NCBI GenBank assembly: GCA_046733295.1
Contig: JBKPOY010000031.1
Coordinates: forward strand, 99,298-163,297
From: 13-2-20CM-68-14 sp046733295
GTDB taxonomy: Bacteria > Actinomycetota > Thermoleophilia > Gaiellales > Gaiellaceae
Direction: 5' to 3'
Length of the DNA: 64,000 bases
The position numbers and the translations under genes are program-made. The notes under the pieces are model-generated. The model searched no databases. It was not told the DNA's origin and saw only the letters and a list, made by a program, of their open reading frames with translations. Position 1 is the first letter of the stretch. Each line of letters starts with the position of its first letter. Shown here piece by piece: positions 57,657 through 64,000 of this stretch.

Positions 57657-59295
57657 GCGCCTCGACCTTCTGGATCCGCCGGCGTAGGTCGCGGAGCGGC
57701 CTCGCACTCGTCACGTAGGGGACGGTGTCGAAGTTGTGCTCCGGCGGCGGCGAGCTCGTGTACCACTCGAGCGTGTCGGCGAGCCACGGGTCGTGGCCGG
57801 CGCGCTTGCCGACGCGGGCCGTCTTGATCGCGTTGACGATGAACACGAGCGTTCCGAAGCCGAGCACGAAGGAGCCGATCGTGGACATCAGGTTCCAGGT
57901 CTGCCACCAGGCATCGCCGTCCCAGGTGTACACCCGGCGAGGCATGCCCAGCAGCCCGAGGAAGTGCTGTGGGAAGAAGGTCAAGTTCATGCCGATGAAG
58001 TAGAGCCAGAAGTTGACCTTCCCGAGGCGCTCGTCGAGGAACCGGCCGAAGATCTTCGGCCACCAGTAGTAGAAGCCGGCGAAGAGCGCGAACGCCGAGC
58101 TGCCGAAGAGCACGTAGTGCATGTGCGCGACGACGAAGTACGTATCCGTGACCTGCCAATCGAACGGGAAGGCGGCGAGGAAGACCCCCGAGAGGCCGCC
58201 GATGATGAAGATCGCGACCCCGCCGAGCGCGAACAACATCGCGGTGTCGAGGATCACGTTTCCGCGCCAGGTCGTCGCGATCCAGTTGAAGATCTTGATC
58301 CCGGTCGGGACGGCGATCGTCATCGACGAGAGCATGAAGAAGATGTTCAGCGCGTTCGGCATTCCCACCGAGAACATGTGGTGGGCCCAGACGAGCATCG
58401 AGTAGAAGCCGATCGCGACGGTCGAGAAGGCGATCGCCTTGTAGCCGAAGATCGGCTTGCGCGAAAAGACCGGGATCACCTCGGAGAGGATCCCGAATGC
58501 GGGGAGCGCCATGATGTAGACCTCGGGGTGGCCGAAGAACCAGAACATGTGCTGGTAGAGCACGGCGTTGCCCCCTTCCTGCGGTAGGAAGAAGTGCGTG
58601 CCGGCGTTGCGGTCGAGGAGCAGCATCGTCAGGGCCGCCGCCAGCTCGGTCAACGCGATCAGGATCAGGATCGCGTAGACCTCGATCGTCCAGACGAAGA
58701 GCGGCAGGCGCATCCAGCCCATGCCGGGCGCGCGCATGTTGTGGATCGTGACGATGAAGTTGATCGCGCCGATGATCGACGAGATCGAGGTCAGGTGGAT
58801 CGCGAGGATCCAGAGGTCCTGGCCGTTCCCGGGCGAGAACGCGTTCTCGGACAGCGGCGGGTAGGCGTACCACCCGGATCGCGCGGCGCCCTGGCTCGCG
58901 AACCAGCTGGTGAAGAGGACGATCCCGCCGAGCAGGTAGAGCCAGTACGAGAGCGCGTTCAGGCGCGGAAAGGCCATGTCCCGCGCGCCGATCATCAACG
59001 GCACGAGGTAGTTCCCGAACCCGGCGAAGATCGGGACGACGACGAGGAAGATCATCGTCGTGCCGTGCATCGTGAACATCTGGTCGTAGGTGTCGCCCGT
59101 GAAGACGGTCTCGTTCGGCCGAGCGAGCTGAGAGCGCATCAGGAGCGCGAGGATCCCGCCGGCGACGAAGAAAATCAGGCTCGTGAGGATGTAGAGGATC
59201 CCGATCCGCTTGTGGTCCACGGTCGCGAGCCAGCCCGAATAGCGGCCGCGCGAGACGACGGTCGCAGCGGGGTAGCTCTCCGTCCTAGCCGCCAC
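57649..59295 (-). CDS. coxA: Cytochrome c oxidase subunit I
   Basis: Catalytic heme-copper subunit, 548 residues, twelve helices. MFTMHGTTMIFLVV (heme a ligand His), FWFFGHPEVYIMALPAFG (CuB His and the cross-linked Tyr in the HPEVY motif), AHHMFSVGM (CuB His pair) and YFVVAHMHYVLFG (heme a3/heme a His) are all intact. The K- and D-channel residues look like an A-type oxidase. The start overlaps coxB by 11 bases. No coxC or coxD gene is seen nearby. Confidence 0.97.
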   Translation of the reverse strand: MAARTESYPAATVVSRGRYSGWLATVDHKRIGILYILTSLIFFVAGGILALLMRSQLARPNETVFTGDTYDQMFTMHGTTMIFLVVVPIFAGFGNYLVPLMIGARDMAFPRLNALSYWLYLLGGIVLFTSWFASQGAARSGWYAYPPLSENAFSPGNGQDLWILAIHLTSISSIIGAINFIVTIHNMRAPGMGWMRLPLFVWTIEVYAILILIALTELAAALTMLLLDRNAGTHFFLPQEGGNAVLYQHMFWFFGHPEVYIMALPAFGILSEVIPVFSRKPIFGYKAIAFSTVAIGFYSMLVWAHHMFSVGMPNALNIFFMLSSMTIAVPTGIKIFNWIATTWRGNVILDTAMLFALGGVAIFIIGGLSGVFLAAFPFDWQVTDTYFVVAHMHYVLFGSSAFALFAGFYYWWPKIFGRFLDERLGKVNFWLYFIGMNLTFFPQHFLGLLGMPRRVYTWDGDAWWQTWNLMSTIGSFVLGFGTLVFIVNAIKTARVGKRAGHDPWLADTLEWYTSSPPPEHNFDTVPYVTSARPLRDLRRRIQKVEARA

Positions 59296-60295
59296 CGCCG
59301 CTCCCTCCGCTCCCTTCCGAGAAGCGCTTCAGGTAGGCGATCAGCGCGTCCATCTGCCGCTCGTCCCAGCCGCGCCCGACGGCGGGCATCTTGCCGCGGC
59401 CCTCTCGCAGGAGTATCCGGATTGCGTTCGACTGGGCGACCGCCGGGTTACCCTGGAGCGACGGTCCGAGGCCGCCCTCGCCGTTCAGGCCGTGGCAGGT
59501 GGCGCAGACTCCCTTGAAGGTCATCTCGCCGAGGTTCGACGTTCCGGCCCGCTGGGCGCGGGCCTGCTGCGAGAGCCAGGCGTCGAACTCGCGAGGCGGC
59601 ACGGCCTCGACCGTTCCGACCATCTTCGCGTGCTCGTAGCCACAGAACTCGCCGCACTGGCCCCGGTAGGTGCCGGGCCGCTCGGCGATGAACTCCATGT
59701 GGTTCGTCTTGCCGGGAATCGCGTCGAACTTGCCGTCGACCGAGGGGATCCACCAGCTGTGGTCGACGTCCTCCGAGTTGATGCTGAGCCGGATCTGCCT
59801 CTGCGCCGGGATCCTGAGCGTCTGCACCTGGATGACGCCGTTCGGGTAGACGAAGTTCCAGTAGAACTGACGCCCCTCGACCTCGATCTCGACCTGCTGG
59901 GCGCCGGCCTTCGCGGACTGGACGTCCCTGATCCCCGGGAGCTTGTAGAGGACGAACGTGATGATCACGGCCAGGATCACGACGGGGATCGCCGTCCAGA
60001 TCAGCTCGAGCCGGGTCGCGCCGTGGATCTGCGGTCCTTCGGCCGTGCGGGAGCGGCCACGGTTGCGGAAGCGGACGAGACAGAAGACGAGCGCGCCCTC
60101 GACGAGGACGAAGATCCCGCCGGCGATCGCGAGCAGCAGCCAGTAGATGTCCTCGATGCCCGCGGCCTGCGGCGAGTCCGGACCGCGCGGGGTGATTCCG
60201 GCCGGATCGTCGGCGAGTGCGACGTGTGCGAGGACGAGCCCGAAGAGGGCGACGCAGACGAGGACGATGGTCTTCCTCCGCACGGGCGTTGGCAT
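59285..60295 (-). CDS. coxB: Cytochrome c oxidase subunit II fused to cytochrome c (caa3 type)
   Basis: Electron-entry subunit, 336 residues. A signal/first helix (IVLVCVALFGLVLAHVALA) and two helices (about 55-80 and 95-115) precede the CuA domain, with ligands in DHSWWIPSVDG and CGEFCGYEHAKM. A C-terminal cytochrome c domain (about 255-330) with CATCH and a distal Met in GKMPAVG follows, which makes it a caa3-type subunit. An in-frame ATG 11 codons upstream exists, but the start used leaves room for the divergent small gene, 10 bases away. Confidence 0.94.
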   Translation of the reverse strand: MPTPVRRKTIVLVCVALFGLVLAHVALADDPAGITPRGPDSPQAAGIEDIYWLLLAIAGGIFVLVEGALVFCLVRFRNRGRSRTAEGPQIHGATRLELIWTAIPVVILAVIITFVLYKLPGIRDVQSAKAGAQQVEIEVEGRQFYWNFVYPNGVIQVQTLRIPAQRQIRLSINSEDVDHSWWIPSVDGKFDAIPGKTNHMEFIAERPGTYRGQCGEFCGYEHAKMVGTVEAVPPREFDAWLSQQARAQRAGTSNLGEMTFKGVCATCHGLNGEGGLGPSLQGNPAVAQSNAIRILLREGRGKMPAVGRGWDERQMDALIAYLKRFSEGSGGSGGGG

Positions 60296-60305
60296 TCTAT
60301 GGAGG

Positions 60306-60590
60306 GTGACCGGGCGAACGCGGGTCATACTTCCGGCCGGCGCGACGGGCGACTTCCAGGTCTACCTCAACGGCGTGTTGCAGCGCCCGGGTCGTGATTT
60401 TCGGCGCGAGGGCAACGAGCTCGTTTTCGAAAAGCACCTCGCGAAAGAAGGGCGCCTGGGCTTCTGGCGCTGGCTGTCCCTCTTCCTCGGCGTCGCGGGC
60501 ACGTACCGCCAGAACGACAGCGTCGACGTGGTCTACCGCGTCGGGGCGCAGCGCGTGGTCGCGACGGGCCTCCCGCTCGTGCCCGAGTAG
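60306..60590 (+). CDS. Small conserved-type hypothetical protein
   Basis: 94 residues from a GTG, beginning VTGRTRVILPAG. VYLNGVLQRPGRDFRREGNELVF and LGFWRWLSLFLGVAGTYRQNDSVDVVY suggest a small beta-rich fold seen as a stand-alone protein in actinobacteria; the phrase L-N-G-V-x-Q...G-x-D-F also occurs in phage-type fibre proteins. No signal peptide. It diverges from coxB, with starts about 10 bases apart, so the two promoters must overlap. Function unknown. Confidence 0.65.
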   Translation: MTGRTRVILPAGATGDFQVYLNGVLQRPGRDFRREGNELVFEKHLAKEGRLGFWRWLSLFLGVAGTYRQNDSVDVVYRVGAQRVVATGLPLVPE

Positions 60591-60618
60591 TCCCGCCCGG
60601 GACCTGTCTCAACGGGCC

Positions 60619-60737
60619 CTGGCGGGGGTCAGACCCCGGACGTGTCCGATGGAAGCAAAACGCCTGCTACCCGCGTTCGACGCCGGTCTACGGACGTGTT
60701 CCGGACCCGAATTGGGTCAGACCCCGGACATGCCCCT
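60619..60737. repeat. REP-like composite element, copy 2
   Basis: Repeats the order of the copy at 311-437: palindrome GGGGGTCAGACCCCGGAC (from 60624), central block GCAAAACGCCTGCTACCC with GTTCGACG, then a second palindrome part GGGTCAGACCCCGGACATG (60714-60732) followed by CCCC. The two copies align over about 95 bases with scattered differences. It fills the gap between two convergent small genes. Confidence 0.75.
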
Positions 60738-60752
60738 TGGGGCGGGGCGGCG

Positions 60753-60986
60753 TCAGCTCTGCCCGCGGCGGGGGTCGTCCGGAGTGGTGCCGTCCTGCGG
60801 GGCGCCGCCGGGGCCGCTCATGACCGTGCCGTCCGATTCGACGAGGTCGCGGGGGTCGGCGGTGCGGTAGTCCTCCGCCTGGAGGCCGCCGCGGGGGTCG
60901 CCCTCGCGCTCGAGTGCGTGCGGGTCGGCCTCCTGCTTCGCGGCCGTGCCCCTGCTGCGTCCGAAGATGCGGTCGAGAAAACCCAT
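60753..60986 (-). CDS. Small hydrophilic protein after the sensor kinase gene
   Basis: 77 residues, MGFLDRIFGRSR at the N terminus (a short amphipathic basic stretch) followed by a polar, Asp/Gly/Pro-rich and probably disordered rest with TADPRDLVESDGTVMSGPGG. It begins 8 bases after the kinase stop on the same strand, so it is likely the third gene of the two-component operon. Function unknown. Confidence 0.55.
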   Translation of the reverse strand: MGFLDRIFGRSRGTAAKQEADPHALEREGDPRGGLQAEDYRTADPRDLVESDGTVMSGPGGAPQDGTTPDDPRRGQS

Positions 60987-60994
60987 CTCGCCGG

Positions 60995-62353
60995 TTATGC
61001 CCGGCCGGCGCCGTTCGAATCCGACAGGGTCAGCTTCATGCGCGTGCCGCCGTCCTCGGTGCACTCCGCGTCGACGTGGCCGCCGTGGGCCTCGGCAACC
61101 TGCTTGACGATCGCGAGGCCGAGGCCCGACCCGGGCCGGCTCCGCGCGTCGGCCGAGCGGTAGAAGCGGTCGAACACGTAGGGGAGATCGGCCGCGTCGA
61201 TGCCCGGGCCGTGGTCGCGGACGACGACCTGGCCGTCCTGGACGCCGACCTCGACCTTGCCGCCGGGCGGGCTCCACTTCGCCGCGTTGTCGAGCAGGTT
61301 CGAGACCGCGCGCGCGATCGTGCTCGGCACGCCGTGGAGCTCAGTCGGCCGGAGGTCGGCGTCGAACTCCACCTGCGGATAGTCGCGCCGCGCCTTGTCC
61401 AGGACCTCGGAGACGAGCAGGTCGAGGCGAACGTCCTCGGCCTCGACCGGATGGGTGTCCCCCCGCGCGAGCTCCACGAGCTCGGTCACGAGCGCGGTCA
61501 TCTCGGTCAGCTGGCTGACCACGTCGTGGAGGAGCCGCTCGCGCTCGTCGGCCGGCATGTCCCGGTCGCGTGCGAGCACCTCGATGTTCGTCCGCAGGCT
61601 CGTCAGCGGCGTCCGCAGCTCGTGCGAGGCGTCGGAGACGAGCTGCCGCTGTGACCGCGCCGACTCCTCGAGCGCCTCGAGCATCGTGTTGAAGCTGGTC
61701 GCGAGGCGGCTGAGCTCGTCGTCGCCGTGGGTCTCGATCCGTTCCGACAGGTCTCCCGTCTCGCGCACGTTCTCGGTCGCGGTCGTCAGTCGGCGCACCG
61801 GCGCGAGCGCGGCCTGCGAGACGGCGAAGCCGAGCCCGAGGGCGATGGCGATGCCGCCCGCGGCGATCACGAGGAGAAACACCGTGATGCGGCGGAGCGT
61901 GTGGTTGACCTCGTCGAGCGAGCGCGCCACCTGAAGCGCATACGTCTGCCCGCTGAAGTCCCGCACGGGAAGGGTGTAGACGCGGTACGCGGTCCCGCTG
62001 AGGTTCGCGTCGCCGAGTCGCTCGTCTGCATCGCCGCGCGCGACCTCGAGCGCGGCCTCGCTGGGCGGAATCGAGCCCGACTCGAACCGAGTCTGGGTCG
62101 TCTTGCCGCTCGAGTCGACGAGCTGGACGAAGTCGCCCGCCCCGAGCGGCGTCGGCGGGACGCCCTCGAGATAGCCGTGGTCGACGCGGAGGTCGCCCAC
62201 CCTGGCGATTTCCTGTGCGCGCCCCCTGAGCGCATCGTCCACCTGTCCTCGCAGCTGGTTGCGCACGACCAGGAAGACGACGAGGGAAGCCGCGATCACC
62301 GCGAACGCCACCGCGGCGGCCGCGACGAGCGTCAAGCGAGCCCGGAAGCTCAC
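60995..62353 (-). CDS. Sensor histidine kinase, MprB-like
   Basis: Membrane sensor of 452 residues: helix 1 (about 8-30), extracytoplasmic sensor domain (about 31-155), helix 2 (about 158-180), HAMP (about 181-235), HisKA with SDASHELRTPLTSLR (phospho-His) and HATPase with NLLDNAAKWSP (N box), DHGPGI (G1) and GSGLGLAIVKQ (G2). Architecture equals mycobacterial MprB, which senses envelope stress and DnaK. The gene overlaps the regulator's stop (4 bases). An htrA-like gene is divergent, as in mprAB-pepD. Confidence 0.88.
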   Translation of the reverse strand: MSFRARLTLVAAAAVAFAVIAASLVVFLVVRNQLRGQVDDALRGRAQEIARVGDLRVDHGYLEGVPPTPLGAGDFVQLVDSSGKTTQTRFESGSIPPSEAALEVARGDADERLGDANLSGTAYRVYTLPVRDFSGQTYALQVARSLDEVNHTLRRITVFLLVIAAGGIAIALGLGFAVSQAALAPVRRLTTATENVRETGDLSERIETHGDDELSRLATSFNTMLEALEESARSQRQLVSDASHELRTPLTSLRTNIEVLARDRDMPADERERLLHDVVSQLTEMTALVTELVELARGDTHPVEAEDVRLDLLVSEVLDKARRDYPQVEFDADLRPTELHGVPSTIARAVSNLLDNAAKWSPPGGKVEVGVQDGQVVVRDHGPGIDAADLPYVFDRFYRSADARSRPGSGLGLAIVKQVAEAHGGHVDAECTEDGGTRMKLTLSDSNGAGRA

Positions 62354-63036
62354 GGCTCGCGGAGGGCGTAGCCGACGCCGCGCACGGTCTGGATCAGACG
62401 TGGTTTGCCGCCGGCTTCGGTCTTGCGGCGCAGGTAGCCGATGTAGACGTCGAGCGAGTTGGACGAGAGTCCGAAGTCATATCCCCAGACGCGCTCGAAG
62501 ATCAGGGAACGGGTCAGCACCTGGCGGGGATTCAGCAGGAAGAGCTCGAGCAGGGAGAACTCGGTCCGCGTCAGCTCGATCGGATCGCCGTCGCGCTTCA
62601 CCTCGCGAGTCGCGGGATCGAGCTCCAGGTCCGCGAACCGGAGCACCTCGCCCGACCCGTCGGTCGTGCGCCGCAGCAGCGCTCGCAGACGCGCCAGCAA
62701 CTCGGCGAGGGCGAACGGCTTGACGACGTAGTCGTCGGCGCCGGCGTCGAGCCCGGCGACGCGGGACTCCACCTCGTCGCGCGCCGTCAGCATCAGGATC
62801 GGGGTGCTGTTTCCGGCTCCGCGCAGCCGCCGTGCGGTCTCGAGCCCGTCGACGTTCGGCATCAGCACGTCGAGCACGATCGCGTCGGGCTGGACGTCGC
62901 CGGTGTCGAGCCGGTAGAGCGCCTCTGCACCGTCGCCCGCGAGCTCGACCTCGTAACCCTCGAGCGCGAGTGCGCGGCGGAGCGATTCGCGCACCGCCGC
63001 TTCGTCGTCGACGACGAGAATCTGGGGATTGCTCAT
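62350..63036 (-). CDS. OmpR-family response regulator, MprA-like
   Basis: 228 residues: receiver domain with DD pocket (VVDDEAAVRES), phospho-acceptor D56 in IVLDVLMPNVDGLE, TARDEVESR and YVVKPFALAELLARL; then a winged-helix DNA-binding domain (RFADLELDPATREV...ELTRTEFSLLELFLLNP...LDVYIGYLRRKTEA...VRGVGYALR). The ATG with MSNPQILVVDDE is preferred over the longer frame. Repeats spaced by 11 bases lie 23-40 bases upstream of its start and again before the divergent protease gene, consistent with autoregulation. Confidence 0.92.
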   Translation of the reverse strand: MSNPQILVVDDEAAVRESLRRALALEGYEVELAGDGAEALYRLDTGDVQPDAIVLDVLMPNVDGLETARRLRGAGNSTPILMLTARDEVESRVAGLDAGADDYVVKPFALAELLARLRALLRRTTDGSGEVLRFADLELDPATREVKRDGDPIELTRTEFSLLELFLLNPRQVLTRSLIFERVWGYDFGLSSNSLDVYIGYLRRKTEAGGKPRLIQTVRGVGYALREP

Positions 63037-63058
63037 ATGGGAATTGTGGCCCGAGAAG

Positions 63059-63076
63059 GTGAGAGAACGATAAGAG
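63059..63076 (-). promoter_or_regulatory. Two 11-bp-spaced half-sites at the response regulator start (probable autoregulatory operator)
   Basis: GTGAGAG (63059) and ATAAGAG (63070), i.e. CTCTCAC and CTCTTAT on the other strand, start exactly 11 bases apart, the spacing OmpR-family dimers use for head-to-tail binding. The same CTCTCAC word ends the array before htrA. They lie just upstream of the regulator's ATG. Confidence 0.5.
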
Positions 63077-63113
63077 GCGGCCGGCGATCTACTGGCTTTC
63101 GGTCGCCGGCCGC
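63077..63113. other. Perfect 11-base inverted repeat in the divergent intergenic region
   Basis: GCGGCCGGCGA and TCGCCGGCCGC face each other across a 15-base spacer. There is no T tract, so it is not an ordinary terminator; it could be a 5'-UTR hairpin of the regulator mRNA or a protein site. Confidence 0.5.
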
Positions 63114-63177
63114 CACGACCAGGGGCACACGGGGGAGGTGGCCGGGGACACCGTCGCATCGGTCCATAAGAGCTGGC

Positions 63178-63246
63178 TAAGACGGGCGTAAGAAGTCTCT
63201 AAAGACGGCCGCCCCGATTCTTAGGCGCTTCTTAGCCGCCTCTCAC
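63178..63246 (+). promoter_or_regulatory. Array of six 11-bp-spaced half-sites before the htrA-like gene
   Basis: Three TAAGA-type words (63178, 63189, and TAAAGA at 63200) step by 11 bases. They are followed by three words in the opposite sense, TTCTTAG (63218), TTCTTAG (63229) and CTCTCAC (63240), again every 11 bases. The two triplets are mirror-arranged, so one could serve each divergent gene. The spacing fits an OmpR-family regulator, most simply the adjacent MprA-like protein. Confidence 0.6.
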
Positions 63247-63305
63247 CCCCTCTTCATCGAGCGGTGATGACATAGGGCCCGGCAATCACTCGAAAGGAAT
63301 TCGGA

Positions 63306-64000
63306 ATGTCACGCAAGCGCACGCCCATCCTCATTGCCGCCGCAGCGCTCGTCGCCGGAGTCGGCGCAGGCGTCGGTGGCTATGCCGCCGTCGAGGGCGG
63401 CGGCGGGACGACGACCGTCGTCCAGCAGGCGCCGGCCACGGGATCTCCCGCGGCCGCGACCAAGAGCCTCAGCGTCGGCAACGTCTACAAGACCGCTCGC
63501 GACGGCGTCGTCGAGGTGACGACGACCACGAGGGCGAGCTCGGGCAACGACTCGCCGTTCCCCTTCGGTGGCAACGGCGGCTCTCAGCAGTCCCAGGCTC
63601 AGGGCTCGGGCTTCGTCTACGACAGCGACGGCCACATCGTCACGAACAACCACGTCGTCGCCGGCGCCTCCTCGATCAGCGTCACCTTCGCGGACGGCTC
63701 CAAGTACAGCGCCAAGGTCGTCGGGACCGATGCGTCCACCGACCTCGCCGTCCTGAACGTCGACGCGCCGTCGAGCAAGCTCCACGCGCTCTCCCTGGGC
63801 GACTCGAGCGCGCTTTCGGTCGGCGACGGAGTCGTCGCGATCGGCAGCCCGTTCGGGCTCGAGGAAACGGTCACGAGCGGCATCGTCAGCGCCCTCGACC
63901 GCCAGATCAGCTCGAGCAACAACTTCACCATCTCCGGAGCGATCCAGACCGATGCCGCGATCAACCACGGCAACTCGGGCGGCCCGCTGCTGAACATGGC
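63306..64000 (+). CDS. HtrA/DegP-like serine protease, N-terminal part (cut by window edge)
   Basis: Envelope protease; 231 residues are inside the window. A signal/anchor helix (about 7-28, PILIAAAALVAGVGAGVGGYAA) is followed by a Ser/Thr/Gly-rich linker and the S1C protease domain: SGFVYDSDGHIVTNNHVV (His), STDLAVLNVD (Asp) and INHGNSGGPLLN (Ser). A PDZ domain would follow beyond the edge. ATG preceded by GAAAGGAA. Divergent from the MprAB-like operon, as pepD is linked to mprAB in mycobacteria. Confidence 0.9.
   Translation, partial: MSRKRTPILIAAAALVAGVGAGVGGYAAVEGGGGTTTVVQQAPATGSPAAATKSLSVGNVYKTARDGVVEVTTTTRASSGNDSPFPFGGNGGSQQSQAQGSGFVYDSDGHIVTNNHVVAGASSISVTFADGSKYSAKVVGTDASTDLAVLNVDAPSSKLHALSLGDSSALSVGDGVVAIGSPFGLEETVTSGIVSALDRQISSSNNFTISGAIQTDAAINHGNSGGPLLNM

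Noticed and set aside
1..64000. CRISPR arrays, tRNA/rRNA genes, prophage or intact insertion sequences
   Set aside because: No regularly spaced identical repeats, cloverleaf-like genes, integrases or transposases were seen; the HNH protein belongs to a common chromosomal family.

Overview
High-GC window with dense gene packing, many GTG starts and 1-8 nt gene overlaps. A pknB/fha/rodA/pbpA operon, a PdtaS/PdtaR-like pair, an MprAB/HtrA-like module and OpcA indicate an actinobacterium. The mix of families suggests a Thermoleophilia (Gaiellales/Solirubrobacterales-like) lineage, but that placement is inferred from gene content only. No rRNA, tRNA, CRISPR, prophage or intact insertion sequence was seen.

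Layout. 1-4 kb: the start of dcd (cut by the window edge), a REP-like repeat, an MMPL exporter and a class III aminotransferase. 4-15 kb: a cell-wall/Ser-Thr-phosphorylation block. One operon on the minus strand runs TM-kinase, fhaA, fhaB, pstP, rodA, pbpA, PASTA kinase, ddl; a second sensor kinase converges on it. 15-17.5 kb: two membrane-anchored proteins and an HNH nuclease. 17.5-26.7 kb: the most unusual region. It holds nine tightly coupled plus-strand genes (PqqD-like protein with a conserved-looking tail, HprK-like kinase, three family-2 glycosyltransferases, a degenerate nucleotidyltransferase, a polysaccharide deacetylase, an ATP-grasp ligase and a triple-repeat protein). A converging pair (intact nucleotidyltransferase and NAD-dependent epimerase) follows.

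27.6-35.4 kb: nitrogen assimilation. A glnA, GNAT acetyltransferase, P-II, amt and small zinc-ribbon gene lie in one direction, with a second glnA on the other strand beyond a secreted protease and an MFS exporter. Both glnA genes have a terminator-like hairpin immediately before the ribosome-binding site, preceded by similar sequence and small hairpins. In the first glnA and in P-II the usual modifiable tyrosine is phenylalanine.

35-43.5 kb: a frameshifted lipoprotein gene, small membrane proteins, the histidine kinase/ANTAR regulator pair, an ABC-F ATPase and a secreted protein. 43.5-52.4 kb: pentose-phosphate genes (tkt diverging from rpiB-tal-hydrolase-pgi-gnd-zwf-opcA) with no recognisable 6-phosphogluconolactonase. 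52.4-55.2 kb: an ECF sigma factor with a DUF4349 membrane protein, and a secreted metalloprotease-like protein. 55.2-60.3 kb: an amidase and a caa3-type oxidase cluster (coxB with fused cytochrome c, coxA, ctaB). 60.3-64 kb: a REP-like repeat, an MprAB-like two-component system and a divergent htrA-like protease (cut by the right edge), separated by an array of 11-bp-spaced repeats that looks like the regulator's operator.

Dispersed palindromic repeats (core GGGGTCAGACCCC) occur in at least three intergenic sites.
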